Positions 27,707 to 37,800 of a stretch of 64,000 nt of DNA are shown one piece after another (within the stretch, counting starts at the first letter, position 1; every line of letters starts with the position of its first letter). Origin of the DNA: CAJXVY01 sp965657575. Lineage in GTDB: Bacteria > Actinomycetota > Actinomycetes > Actinomycetales > Microbacteriaceae. The stretch lies in assembly GCA_965657575.1 (NCBI GenBank), contig CBFHOK010000003.1, forward strand, positions 41,741-105,740. The letters are read 5' to 3'. The position numbers and the translations under genes were made by a program. Below the pieces are notes generated by a model. The model made no database searches, was not told where the DNA came from, and saw nothing but the letters and a program-made list of their open reading frames with translations.

Positions 27707-28579
27707 CTATTCACCCCATGATCCATAAACACTCAATGTGTTCGAATTCAACTCAGATGCCAATTGTTCAGGTGAAATTTCAGCAAGTTCAGATAGGTAT
27801 CGGAGGGTGTGAGGGACAAGATAGGGAGCATTTGGTCTTCCCCTGATGGGTTCTGGGGCTAAAAACGGAGCGTCTGTTTCAATTAGTCTCAGAGAGCTGT
27901 CGGCAACCAAAAAAGACTCTTGCAGATGGGTGTTTTTCTTGAAGGTGACATTGCCCGCAAATGACATATACCAGCCATTTTCATTGCATATCTCAGCTAG
28001 CTCTCGATCCCCTGAGTAGCAGTGAAAAACAGTTCGCTCTGGAGCTCCCACTCGAAGAAGTGTCTTAACAACTTTGCTGTGAGCATCGCGATCATGAATC
28101 TGCAGGGCAATATTGTTTTGCTTTGCAATCTCTATGTGCCATTCGAAACTCTGCTGTTGGAGTTCTAGCTCCTGCTCTCCCTCGGTTCTGAAATAATCCA
28201 GTCCGGTCTCACCAATTGCTCTGACCCGTTCTTGAGTAGCAAGCTCTGCAATCTCAGATACGGCTTGCTCCAGCACTGGCTTGGTTTCATACAGTGGAGC
28301 CTCGTTGGGATGCAGCGCTACCGCTGCTAGCAGTTCAGGATGGTTCGCTGCAGCCTCGGCTGACCACTTTGAGCTTTCCAGTGTCACTCCCACCTGAACA
28401 GCCCCCAGCATGCCTGATAGCCTCATGCGCTCAATTTGCTGGTCAACGGTTAGTGGATTATCACTGTCAGCGATTTCCAGATGGGTGTGATTGTCATAGG
28501 TGCCGATAACCAGCGCCTCTGGGATCTCTGGATACTCCCTGGGTTTTGACTGCTTCCGAGTTCTTATCGGATCGGTCAT
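27707..28579 (-). CDS. tatD: TatD family metal-dependent hydrolase (putative DNase)
   Basis: This 290-residue TIM-barrel hydrolase carries the metal motifs DNHTHLEI, AIGETGLDYF with the central Glu, a His in HIEIAKQNNIALQIHDRDA-type strand, FHCYSGD and the terminal ETDAPFLAPEP. Family members have 3'-5' exonuclease or deoxyribonuclease activity. It overlaps metG by ATGA. Compared with E. coli TatD it has an N-terminal extension of about 25 residues. Confidence 0.94.
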   Translation of the reverse strand: MTDPIRTRKQSKPREYPEIPEALVIGTYDNHTHLEIADSDNPLTVDQQIERMRLSGMLGAVQVGVTLESSKWSAEAAANHPELLAAVALHPNEAPLYETKPVLEQAVSEIAELATQERVRAIGETGLDYFRTEGEQELELQQQSFEWHIEIAKQNNIALQIHDRDAHSKVVKTLLRVGAPERTVFHCYSGDRELAEICNENGWYMSFAGNVTFKKNTHLQESFLVADSSLRLIETDAPFLAPEPIRGRPNAPYLVPHTLRYLSELAEISPEQLASELNSNTLSVYGSWGE

Positions 28580-30147
28580 TCCTGCTCAATCCTTGGAAAC
28601 AGGCTCTCAAGCTTTTCAAACTTCACACCTGCGGGCAACCCTCCCCACTGGGCAGCATCGGTGATTGTTTGCTCTGAAAGATTTTTATCAGGCCAAATCG
28701 CCGCAAATAACTTGGCGGTTGCTTTTGGCATGATTGGTGCAAGCAGCACAGAAAGAATTCTTAGGCCCTCAGCCGATGAATACAAAATCGTTGCTAGTCG
28801 CTCACGCTGAGCTTCATCCTTGGCAACCTTCCAAGGCTCTTGCTGGGTGATGTAGTTATTCAGCTCATCAACCACTGTCCAGCTGGCAGCAATTGCCTCG
28901 TGAATCGCACCCCGATCCATCGCCCTGTCGGCATTTAGTGCAGCCGCCTGAGCGATTGCAATCAGTTGCTTTTCAGGTTCGGTGTATTCAACCGCTTCAG
29001 GCAAAGTTGAATCAAAATATTTCTCAACCATGCTCACCACCCTGCTGGCAAGGTTTCCAAAACCATTTGCTAGCTCCGCCTGATAGCGAGCGGATAAATC
29101 TTCCCAACTAAATGAACCGTCTGATCCAAAAGAGATTGCCCGCATGAAGTAATAGCGGAAGGCGTCAGATCCAAAAACATCGGTTATCTGCTCCGGGGCA
29201 ATGCCGGTGAGCTTAGATTTTGACATCTTTTCGCCACCTACGAGCAACCATCCGTGTCCAAACACCTGTCTGGGTGGTTCCAATCCGGCAGCCATTAGCA
29301 TCGCTGGCCAAATAACAGCGTGGAATCTCAAGATGTCTTTTCCCACCACCTGAACATCAGCTGGCCAGTAACGATTGAGAAGGCTCTCGTCGTCGCCGTA
29401 TCCCAAAGCGGTTATGTAGTTCAGCAACGCATCGAACCAGACATAGGTAACGTGTGAGTCATCCCAGGGGATATCAACTCCCCAGTCAAATTTCTCTTTC
29501 GAGCGAGAAATAGACAGATCTTCTAAACCGCGTGAGACAAAGGAAACCACCTCATTTTTAGCACTCTCCGGCTGAACGAAATCAGGCTGTGATTTATAAA
29601 GCTCCAAAAGCGGCTTTTCAAACTCGCTCAGTTTAAAGAAGTAATTCGTCTCATTCAGTGTCTCTACTGGCTTTGAGTGAATGGCACAAACCTTGCTGCC
29701 AAGATATTCTCCCTCGCCATCGACTAAATCACTGTCTGCTTTGTATTCCTCGCAACCAACGCAGTAATTGCCCTGATAGCTCCCCTGGTAAATAAATCCA
29801 TCGTCGAAGAGTTTTTGTAAGAACTTCTGCACGGCAACTTTGTGCCTGGGTTCGGTGGTTCGAATAAAGTCTTGGTTATTTATGTCAATGGTTTCCAGAA
29901 GCGGCAACCAAGAACCATTTACCAAATTATCAGTCCAGTCCTGAGCTTGGGTCTGATTGGCAATGGCTGTTCTCAGAACTTTTTCACCGTGCTCGTCTGT
30001 ACCGGTTAGAAGATACGCATCCTCACCACGCTGACGGTGCCACCTGGTCAACACATCGGCAGCTACCTCTGTGTAGGCGTGACCGATGTGTGGAGCATCG
30101 TTTACATAAAAAATCGGCGTGGTTGCATAAAAGGTTTTTTCAGACAC
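28576..30147 (-). CDS. metG: Methionyl-tRNA synthetase
   Basis: Class I synthetase. HIGH is in PIFYVNDAPHIGHAYTEV and KMSKS in GGEKMSKSKLTG. The connective insert has a CVGC knuckle. The C-terminal anticodon domain ends without the extra EMAP-like dimer domain, so the 523-residue protein is the short form. I chose GTG 30147 (VSEKTFYATTPIF), 10 bases after rsmI ends; the open frame runs further up into rsmI but that part is not conserved. Confidence 0.96.
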   Translation of the reverse strand: MSEKTFYATTPIFYVNDAPHIGHAYTEVAADVLTRWHRQRGEDAYLLTGTDEHGEKVLRTAIANQTQAQDWTDNLVNGSWLPLLETIDINNQDFIRTTEPRHKVAVQKFLQKLFDDGFIYQGSYQGNYCVGCEEYKADSDLVDGEGEYLGSKVCAIHSKPVETLNETNYFFKLSEFEKPLLELYKSQPDFVQPESAKNEVVSFVSRGLEDLSISRSKEKFDWGVDIPWDDSHVTYVWFDALLNYITALGYGDDESLLNRYWPADVQVVGKDILRFHAVIWPAMLMAAGLEPPRQVFGHGWLLVGGEKMSKSKLTGIAPEQITDVFGSDAFRYYFMRAISFGSDGSFSWEDLSARYQAELANGFGNLASRVVSMVEKYFDSTLPEAVEYTEPEKQLIAIAQAAALNADRAMDRGAIHEAIAASWTVVDELNNYITQQEPWKVAKDEAQRERLATILYSSAEGLRILSVLLAPIMPKATAKLFAAIWPDKNLSEQTITDAAQWGGLPAGVKFEKLESLFPRIEQE

Positions 30148-30157
30148 GTGCCCAATC

Positions 30158-30970
30158 TTACCTCTCGGCCAGTGCCCGTTGATAAAGCTCCCGCTTTGAC
30201 CCGCCAAAATTCTCGCTGACCTCATTTGCCGCCTGTTTTAGGCCCATCCCAGAATTCACAAGCTGTAATACCTTGCCCACCAAAAACTCATAATCAAGTT
30301 CTTTAGAACTGTTTCCAGAGATGACCAAGACCATTTCACCACGCGGGTTTTCAGCAATCACCTCAGCTATTTCACTCAGTGTTCCAGTAATTGTCTGTTC
30401 AAACATTTTCGTGAGCTCTCTGGAAACGCTTGCTTGCCTGTCCCCAAAAACCTCAATTGCAACATTCAAAGAATCAACCATCCTCGGGGCTGTTTCAAAA
30501 AACACCATGGTGCGCATCTCTGCAGCCAAGGACTCAAAAAACTCTCTCTTCTCGCTGGCTTTTTTAGGAATGAAACCTTCAAAACAAAATCTGTCGGTAG
30601 CTAGGCCACTGACCGACAAGGCAGATAAAACAGCGCTGGGGCCTGCGATGCTAATGACTTCCACCCCTTGCTCGTGACAGAGCTTCACGAGGTTATAGCC
30701 GGGGTCAGAGATAGTTGGCATGCCAGCGTCACTCACCAGCACCACATTTTTGGTCTTTGCCTGCTCGCTCACCCATTGAACTTGCTCTCGCTCGTTGGTG
30801 TCGTTCAAAGAGATAACTTTTGCTTTTAGTTTTACCCCCAGCCCACTTGCTAATTGCTTGAGTTTTCTGGTGTCTTCAGCAGCAATCAGATCGGCTTCAC
30901 TGAGAGTGGTTTTTAGTCTGTCCGAGGCATCGCTAAGATTGCCTATTGGGGTTGCAGTGACGAAAAGCAT
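30158..30970 (-). CDS. rsmI: 16S rRNA (cytidine1402-2'-O)-methyltransferase
   Basis: A 270-residue SAM enzyme of the tetrapyrrole methylase fold: N-terminal TPIGNLSDASDRL, LIAAEDTRKLKQL, the SDAGMPTISDPGYNLV loop, and GPSAVLSALSVSGLATDRFCFEGF. It modifies the decoding site of the 30S subunit. It is the first gene of the minus-strand rsmI-metG-tatD-ksgA-ispE run and is divergent from the MFS gene by 41 bases. Confidence 0.97.
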   Translation of the reverse strand: MLFVTATPIGNLSDASDRLKTTLSEADLIAAEDTRKLKQLASGLGVKLKAKVISLNDTNEREQVQWVSEQAKTKNVVLVSDAGMPTISDPGYNLVKLCHEQGVEVISIAGPSAVLSALSVSGLATDRFCFEGFIPKKASEKREFFESLAAEMRTMVFFETAPRMVDSLNVAIEVFGDRQASVSRELTKMFEQTITGTLSEIAEVIAENPRGEMVLVISGNSSKELDYEFLVGKVLQLVNSGMGLKQAANEVSENFGGSKRELYQRALAER

Positions 30971-31011
30971 AAATCCAAGCTTAGGTCCCCCGCTAGTGTC
31001 ACGAGGTTTGA

Positions 31012-32253
31012 TTGAAAGGCTTCAGCGCTCTACTCAAAGTTCCAGGTGTTCTCAGAATCGTCCTCTCGCAGCTTTATGCGAGGCTCCCCGGAGGCATGCT
31101 AAGCCTCGGGCTCATAATCTATGTTGAGCGAATAACCGACTCCTACGCTATTGCGGGTATCACGGTGGGTGCCGCCACCTTGGGAATCAGCGTTGCCCAG
31201 CCGGCGCTATCTCGATGGATGGCAATCTTTGGCATCCGTGGCATTCTCGGCGTCACCAGTTTGCTCAACGTATTTGCTGTAATTGGTATGGCCTTTGTTC
31301 CGCCAGAGCCTGCATGGCTGGTAATCCTTGGACTACTAATTGGACTGACTCAACCACCTATTCAAACTGCTGCCAGAACCATTTATCCAAGACTTACTCC
31401 AAAAAAATTACTTGGCCGTCTATACAGTCTCGATGCAACTGCCCAAGAGATCATCTGGGTGGTCGGACCGGTGGTAATTACCCTGATTGCAGCCCAGTTT
31501 GGAAACTTGCCGATCCTCATCACCATTGCAACCATTCAAACCACTGGCTCCATCTGGTTTATTTGGAATAAAGAGGTTGGTGAAACAAAGATTCCAAGAA
31601 CCACTGATGCCTACGGCAAGGTCTTGAAAAACCGAATTGTTTCGATCATGACCTTCATGGGTCTGCTCTTTATCGGATCCTTTGCAGGATTGGAGGTCGG
31701 AGCAGTTGCCATGTTTGATGAGGCAATTGCGGGTTTGCTAATTGCCGTTTTCTCTATTGGAAGCGTTATTGGTGGCGTCTTCATTGGTGGCCGGGCAAAT
31801 TCAAAATACTCGCTGAGTTTGCTAATCGGACTGGTGTTAGTTGGCTTTTCACTGGTGCTGGTCTTTCCTGAAAACCCCTATTGGGTAGGTCTGTCGCTGT
31901 TCATTGCTGGAATCGGAGTTGCACCAACACTCGGAATCATGGCGCTAACAATTTCTGGCGGGACTAAACCGAACGAAATTGCCGAGGCCTATGGATGGCA
32001 AACAACCGGGCAATTGGTTGGAATCAGCATAGGAAGTGCTCTGGCTGGAATTGCAGTTGACATCATCGGGCCAGTAGCTGCATTTGCTGTAAGTGTTTTC
32101 TTTGGCTTTGGGACCCTGATGGCAGCCCTGGTGGCAATCCGCTACCTGCCAGCACCGAGTGAGATAACCGCTCCAGAGACTGGCCCGATAGCAGTTATCA
32201 AAGAACCGGGAAGTGATTCAGAAGATCAAGACTTGAATAACCCCAAGGAGTGA
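31012..32253 (+). CDS. Major facilitator superfamily transporter
   Basis: This 413-residue protein has about 12 hydrophobic segments in two halves, with a short loop of polar residues after helix 6 (GETKIPRTTDAYGKVLKN) and a hydrophilic tail of about 35 residues. The start of the second half and GGRANSKYSL loop fit an MFS exporter. Substrate is unknown. The TTG start at 31012 is preceded by GAGG at suitable spacing. The next gene's start overlaps its end. Confidence 0.85.
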   Translation: MKGFSALLKVPGVLRIVLSQLYARLPGGMLSLGLIIYVERITDSYAIAGITVGAATLGISVAQPALSRWMAIFGIRGILGVTSLLNVFAVIGMAFVPPEPAWLVILGLLIGLTQPPIQTAARTIYPRLTPKKLLGRLYSLDATAQEIIWVVGPVVITLIAAQFGNLPILITIATIQTTGSIWFIWNKEVGETKIPRTTDAYGKVLKNRIVSIMTFMGLLFIGSFAGLEVGAVAMFDEAIAGLLIAVFSIGSVIGGVFIGGRANSKYSLSLLIGLVLVGFSLVLVFPENPYWVGLSLFIAGIGVAPTLGIMALTISGGTKPNEIAEAYGWQTTGQLVGISIGSALAGIAVDIIGPVAAFAVSVFFGFGTLMAALVAIRYLPAPSEITAPETGPIAVIKEPGSDSEDQDLNNPKE

Positions 32254-32255
32254 TT

Positions 32256-33149
32256 ATGAAGGTATTGATATCTGGAGCGAGCGGACTGGTTGGAACAGAG
32301 CTTAGAAAGCAGCTAGAAAACACTGGTCACACACCACTGAGTCTTGTCAGAAGAAAACCGGTCAAAGAAAACGAAGTTGAGTTTTATCCAGATAAGGGCT
32401 TTATTCAAGAGGGCATCATGGATCAGGTTGATGCGGTTGTCAATTTGGCGGGAGCACCGACCGGCAGGCTTCCCTGGACCAAAAAATACAAAGAAGTTCT
32501 GATTCAATCAAGACTTGATACGACCAAGACAATCGTCGATGCCATCAATGCCTCAAAAAACCCGCCAGAGGTTTTGGTTTCTGGATCCGCCGAAGGAATC
32601 TATGGCGATCGTGGTGATGAGCTTCTGACAGAGGAAAGTGGCAAGGGTGAGGGGTTTTTATCCGACCTTGCCTACGAGTGGGAGCAGGAAGCTAAAAAAG
32701 CCAACAACCGTGTGGTCTTAATAAGAACCACGTTGGTCATGAGTCGCACCAGCGGAGCACTGGGCAGATTGATTCCACTTATCAAGGCCTTTATCGGTGG
32801 TCCATTTGGAACTGGGAAGCAGTGGCAGGCCTGGATAACCGTTGTCGATGAGGCAAGGGCAATCATTCACCTGATTGAAAACAAAAATGCTTCAGGCGCT
32901 TATAACCTTGCCGCTCCGCAACCAGCAACAACATCACAGTTGATTGAAGCCGTTGCAAAAGCCTTCAACAGACCATCATGGTTACGAGTCCCGGGTTGGG
33001 CGATGAAGCTTTTACTTGGCGAAGCCGCTGAGGAATTACTTCTGGGAAGCAAAAAGATGACCGCCGATAAATTACTGGATTCGGGATTTGAGTTCAATCA
33101 CCCGGATTTGGTGTCTGCGTCAAACTACGTTGCTGGAAAAGCTAGCTGA
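32256..33149 (+). CDS. TIGR01777 family NAD-dependent epimerase/dehydratase-like protein
   Basis: An extended SDR protein of 297 residues with N-terminal ISGASGLVGTELRKQL (GxxGxxG), VNLAGAPTGRLPWTKKYK, the SGSAEGIYGDRGDE active-site region with YxxxR replacing the common YxxxK, and the C-terminal domain WLRVPGWAMKLLLGEAAEELLLGS (DUF1731). Known relatives are YfcH-like and plastid SULA-type proteins. Substrate unknown. ATG 32256 has AAGGAG five bases upstream and is preferred over GTG 32250. Confidence 0.9.
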   Translation: MKVLISGASGLVGTELRKQLENTGHTPLSLVRRKPVKENEVEFYPDKGFIQEGIMDQVDAVVNLAGAPTGRLPWTKKYKEVLIQSRLDTTKTIVDAINASKNPPEVLVSGSAEGIYGDRGDELLTEESGKGEGFLSDLAYEWEQEAKKANNRVVLIRTTLVMSRTSGALGRLIPLIKAFIGGPFGTGKQWQAWITVVDEARAIIHLIENKNASGAYNLAAPQPATTSQLIEAVAKAFNRPSWLRVPGWAMKLLLGEAAEELLLGSKKMTADKLLDSGFEFNHPDLVSASNYVAGKAS

Positions 33150-33702
33150 CCCGACGTCTTTTCATAATCTCATCAATGGATGACTGCTTCTTTGGAAGCT
33201 GGATTACGTTTTCCCTGGATGGTTTTTGAACACTGATTGGCTCAGGGTCTTCAACCAGCGGTTTTGGCAAGGGGTTTGGGGTCCAGCCGGAAGGTTTTTG
33301 ACTGACTGTCTTTTTTGACTGAGTTCTTTTCAAAAGCCCCTCAAGAATTACTTCAATTTCATTTTTGGCCTTTTTTGAAAGACCAATAGATCCAAAGCTA
33401 ATTGCTGAGCTGATAAGACCTGCAAAAACCCAAGCAAGTGAGCTGGCTACTGAAACAAAGCTGAATACCGCCGCTAGTAAAAACACCGCGAATAAAACAG
33501 CAGTCACTACTCGCGTTCTCTGCAATTTAGTTATTTGGGTAGCCAGTGAACTGGGAACGGTGTTTCGCTCGACCATCTTTGGCATTCTTTTTTCTAATTC
33601 AACAAACTCTCTGGATGTTGACCAACTGGGGATAAAAAACACCAGCCACAAAATGGCTATCACCATCAGCGCTATGCCACTAATACCAGCAGGGAATTCC
33701 AT
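33142..33702 (-). CDS. Membrane protein, SepX/GlpR-like divisome candidate
   Basis: This 186-residue protein has one N-terminal helix (about 6-25, ISGIALMVIAILWLVFFIPS), then two closely spaced helices at about 65-105, and a long basic, Pro/Ser-rich cytoplasmic tail ending in KRRRVS. The layout and its place next to rimJ and 5-formyl-THF cyclo-ligase match the Rv0996/SepX-GlpR membrane protein of actinobacteria, which takes part in cell division. Family assignment rests mainly on context. The end overlaps the neighbour by 8 bases. Confidence 0.7.
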   Translation of the reverse strand: MEFPAGISGIALMVIAILWLVFFIPSWSTSREFVELEKRMPKMVERNTVPSSLATQITKLQRTRVVTAVLFAVFLLAAVFSFVSVASSLAWVFAGLISSAISFGSIGLSKKAKNEIEVILEGLLKRTQSKKTVSQKPSGWTPNPLPKPLVEDPEPISVQKPSRENVIQLPKKQSSIDEIMKRRRVS

Positions 33703-33758
33703 ACCATAAAGTTATGGCTGAAGGTTAGCTAGGCCAGTGATATCGCTCGGAGTGTTGC

Positions 33759-34325
33759 CTATCTCGAATAGCGGGCCAAAACCCCGCCTCGAGCCTCTTC
33801 GCGGGTGAGTCCGAATATCTCATGGTCTCGCCAGTCACCATCGATGTGGATATATCGATGCTTTGTTCCCTCATGACGAAAACCCAGCTTTTCAACGATC
33901 CGCAGACTGGCCTTGTTTTCTGGTCGGATTGCTATCTCCGCACGATGCAGCCCCATACGGATGAACATGTAATCAACGACTAGCGCAACTGCGGTGGGGG
34001 TGATTCCCTTGCCAGCATATTTCTCGCTTATCCAGTAACCAATGGATCCAGATGAGACCGAACCGTAGAGAATATTGGCCACATTCACCTGCCCCACCAT
34101 CTTGCCCTTGTATTCAATGATTGCAGCAATCGCACTCCCGTCTCGATGCTGCCGCAGAAGGCTTCTGACCATCCCTTTCACATCCAATTGCTTTGACCCT
34201 CCAGGCACAGTTGCTTCCCAGGGCTCAAGCCATCTTCTTTGAGATTTCAGAATGTTCTCCAATTCGCGCCAGTCTCTGAGTTTCAATGGGCGCACTGAAA
34301 CATCTTCGTGAACCAGTTTGAACAT
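33759..34325 (-). CDS. RimJ/RimL-type GNAT acetyltransferase
   Basis: A 188-residue GNAT protein. The acetyl-CoA loop lies in GYWISEKYAGKGITPTAVAL, followed by HRAEIAIRPENKASLRIVEKLGFRHEG, both typical of N-terminal acetyltransferases of ribosomal proteins (RimJ). The start ATG 34325 is chosen over 34334 because GGAGG lies 5 bases before it. It is divergent from the cyclo-ligase by 27 bases. The neighbourhood matches Rv0995 (rimJ). Substrate protein is not known. Confidence 0.9.
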   Translation of the reverse strand: MFKLVHEDVSVRPLKLRDWRELENILKSQRRWLEPWEATVPGGSKQLDVKGMVRSLLRQHRDGSAIAAIIEYKGKMVGQVNVANILYGSVSSGSIGYWISEKYAGKGITPTAVALVVDYMFIRMGLHRAEIAIRPENKASLRIVEKLGFRHEGTKHRYIHIDGDWRDHEIFGLTREEARGGVLARYSR

Positions 34326-34352
34326 CGCCTCCATGCTGGCAAGATTAGTAGC

Positions 34353-34880
34353 ATGTCTGCTTTCGATGACGAAAAACAGGCAATTCGAAAACAGTTATTG
34401 GCAAAAAGGCTTGCTGAACCTAAGCCTGCAGATTTCTCACTTTTCGCATTGGAACTGTTGGAATCAACCGATGGGCCAGTTGCTAGCTACTGGTCCACTG
34501 AAACCGAGCCTGCCACAACAAAAATCAATGACTTCCTAAAACAATCTGGGAGATTGGTGCTGCCTGCAATTACCGGCCTGAATTTGAAATGGACTATGCC
34601 TGACAAACTCATCCCCTCGCGCTTTGGGATTATGTCCCCGGTTGGCAAGACCATACCTATTTCAGAGATTGAGTTAGTGCTCGCTCCTGCACTAGCGGTT
34701 TCAAAAACAGGAGTCAGGCTTGGCAAAGGCGGTGGCTACTACGATCGGGCTTTGGCGAACTACACAGGCAGAATCTTCCCCCTGGTTTTTGAATCTGAGT
34801 TTGTTGAAGAAATTCCAATGGCAGGACATGACAAAAAAGTTCACGGGGTAATTACCGAAAAGGGACTTCGAGTTTTCTAG
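34353..34880 (+). CDS. 5-formyltetrahydrofolate cyclo-ligase
   Basis: Turns 5-formyl-THF into 5,10-methenyl-THF using ATP. The 175-residue protein has the family marker LGKGGGYYDRALANY, LVLAPALAVSKTGVRLG, and VFESEFVEEIPMAGHDKKVHGVITEKGL. ATG 34353 was chosen because it begins the conserved MSAFDDEKQAIRKQLLAKR helix. It ends in a CTAG palindrome shared with the stop of the convergent helicase-like gene. Confidence 0.94.
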   Translation: MSAFDDEKQAIRKQLLAKRLAEPKPADFSLFALELLESTDGPVASYWSTETEPATTKINDFLKQSGRLVLPAITGLNLKWTMPDKLIPSRFGIMSPVGKTIPISEIELVLAPALAVSKTGVRLGKGGGYYDRALANYTGRIFPLVFESEFVEEIPMAGHDKKVHGVITEKGLRVF

Positions 34881-37800
34881 CCCCAGTGTGGGGGTTTGTT
34901 TTCAAGCAAATCCTGATCGTTGCTATCAAACGAGGACTCTGTGGCGGGCTCAAAAGCTGGGCTGATAGCACCTAGCGAATCAGCTAAGCGCAATGCCACG
35001 TTGTCCGGTTCACTAAATAGTTCGAAGACATGCACTCGCCTGTATTCAAAACCGTACTGCGACCAAACTTTTCTGGCACCCCGCAAATACAGCCTCCAGT
35101 CTCGGTTCATGATTTCCCAGTCGGCATCAATCAAGGCAACCTTGTTTCTATAAACCGCCAGCATGCTGATTCCCGGACCCGGGTTTTCTAGGACCCTGAC
35201 TCCACGTTTTCTAAGCCTTGTTGCTAAGTCGCTCAGAAGCGGATCCTCAGTTGAATTGAAACTGATCTCTGCAGGTTTATGTCCAAGCAAATCTTTGAGC
35301 TGCAAAATATCTTGGGATTTACTATTCGCAGGAAGGTCCTCTGCAGAAATACAGCTGATGACGGTTAGCTGCCTACGGGCGGTGGCAATCAAATTAGCAA
35401 GATTGATTGCTGAAGCCTCGCCACTCAGATCACCGAAGCTCAGTTTCACTCTTCCCTCGGGAGTGAGTGCGAAACCAAAGGAGAAAATCACTCGATCACT
35501 GACTCTGTGCCCAAGCTCCGAGAGAGAACTTATGACGAGACTCTCTCTACCGTGGTGTTCTAAAAACTCATCCAACTCGGGACTGGTCTTTGCCTCTTTT
35601 CGAACTGCCTGCGAGATACGTTCAGCATGGACCTTTGAGGCACTAACAACAGTCAGTGACATTTCGGGACTGTTTCGAGCGTGGGAGATGATTTTTTGAA
35701 TGACACTTCTTAGTTCGCCATCTGCCGATTCGGTGGCTCCCTCAATTGTTGAGCTGGCTCGATTGTCCTCACTGACGTGAACAAACTCAAAGTTAGGTTT
35801 TTCTAATACTTGGTTTGCAGTCAGTGACAGCTGCAGGCGGTCTTGATAGAAGTTCTTATTTAGGTACTCACCCATTACTTGGCCATCTGGTCGATAGCTA
35901 CGGGTGATGGCGGTTGAGCCAAAAGCGTTAGCTGCGAATGAATAGAAGCTTTCTCGTGATCGAGAATCAGTCTGAGTTGATAGGGCGATGGTTGTGAAAT
36001 CCATCGCTGAGGCAATTGCTGGGTCACCAAACACCACCAGCTGCTTCGCTCTGACAACACTTGGAATTACTTCACTGACACCAGTGCTGGCAGCATCCAA
36101 CACCATGCAAACATCAAACTCTTCGCTATCAAGCAATCTGGAATTCAACTCAAGTGGTGACAGTCCGACCACTTTACTGATTGCCGGCCAGACCGATTCA
36201 GCTTGGGCGGCCAGAGTTTTCAAGGAGGATTCACGCAGCCTGAGAAGTTGTTTCAACTTCTCAGCCTGTTCGGTATTTTCTAGAGCTGTTTTCCAGATGA
36301 GTGCTTGCTGTTGGGTAATTTTTTTAGACCCGGCTTCAATCAGTTCCTGATTCGCCTGCTCATACTCAGCCTCTAATTCAGCTATGCGCGAGGCATCGTA
36401 AGAAAGTATTTGCTGATTTTGCTCAACAACCGCCTCAAAGGCAGACTGCCACCAACTGAGCTGGAACTCATTCTGCAATCGCTGTTTATCGGGCTTGATG
36501 TCGGTTAGCTGCTCGGCTAGTTGAGTCAGTCCCGCCGAATCCAGCTGATGTGAGATTTCTTTGCGCTCTAAGTAGCCATCCAGAATCTCGGTTTTTTCTC
36601 CTAGTTCGACAAGTTTTTGCTGCAAAGAGTCAAACTGCAGTCTGCTGAGCAGTTCAAAGTCTGGATCTGGATTCAGGTGTTTTTGAATAAGCGTTATTCG
36701 ATCAGCAACTCTCTCAAATACATTTTGAACACCCGCTAAACCGGTGGGAACCGTTGGCGGCGCTTTGGTGTCTGCCAGTTCATACCAAAGCTCTCGCTGC
36801 TTTTGAGCCTCCACCAAGGCGTTATGCAGATTGCCCACTTGAGCCGATGGTCTCAGGTAATCCTTTGCTAGCTTCTTGAATCTTCTTCTTTGAGCACCAC
36901 TCATTTCCTTGCGGTCTTTTCGACTGGAGGTGGCGGTTATCAAATCCGCAAGGGGCCGGTCATAAATCTCTGGGGAGAATTTATCCAGTGTCTCCCGGAT
37001 GCCAACTAGCAGCTTTACCTGAACTGACCAATGCTCGACTGTTTCTGCCTTTTTGAGACTCAGGTTTGAAAAATACTCTTCAAGCTGTTCCCGAGCCATT
37101 TGCAAATCACCATCAAGGAGCTCACTGACTGCCTTCAAAGCATCATCGATTTCTTGTTGGGATTCGAATGCCGCCCCGAACCAGGGAGTGTCCTCGATTC
37201 CGAAGCTGAATGACCCTGCCTTACTAGCTGTTTTCAACAATTCTTTCGCTGACTCTGAATCCTTGAGCTGAACCAGCAGGTGCTCTGGAAAGCGAGCTGA
37301 GTTTGTTGGTGGGTTTTCCTTAGCGCTGAGGTCACTGAGTTGATCAATGCAGTCGATCAGTGAAACTCCGAGTTCAGGGTGAGCTTGATTCAAAAGATGG
37401 AAATACTCCTGCAGGCTTTGCTCGGAATTGTTTAGCTTTTGCTCAATTGCTTCATAGTCAACCTTCTCCGCCTTTTCAAATCGAGATATCGAACTGACTA
37501 TGTCAAGCCAGCTGTTATGAGCTCTAACCATCAACCCCTGCAGGTTTGCTTTAGCGAGTCTCTCTGTTAACTCATCCAAAGTTTGCCTTCTGGACGCAAG
37601 AACCAAAACTCTTTTTTCCTTGGCGACCAGAGTTGCTAAAGAATTAACAACCAACTGCGTATAACCGCACCCGGGGAGAGTCTCAACAACCACGTCGTTA
37701 CCAGAAGAGATTGAAGATGCAATGGCCTGCTGGGTCTGATCCGCTGGCATTACTAATACCGGCAATTCAGGGTTATTGGCTGTTTTTTCCGAACTAACCA

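Noticed and set aside
35163..35699. 178-residue open frame opposite the helicase-like gene
   Set aside because: Low-complexity Ser/Leu-rich translation, no ribosome binding site, lies inside the larger conserved frame.
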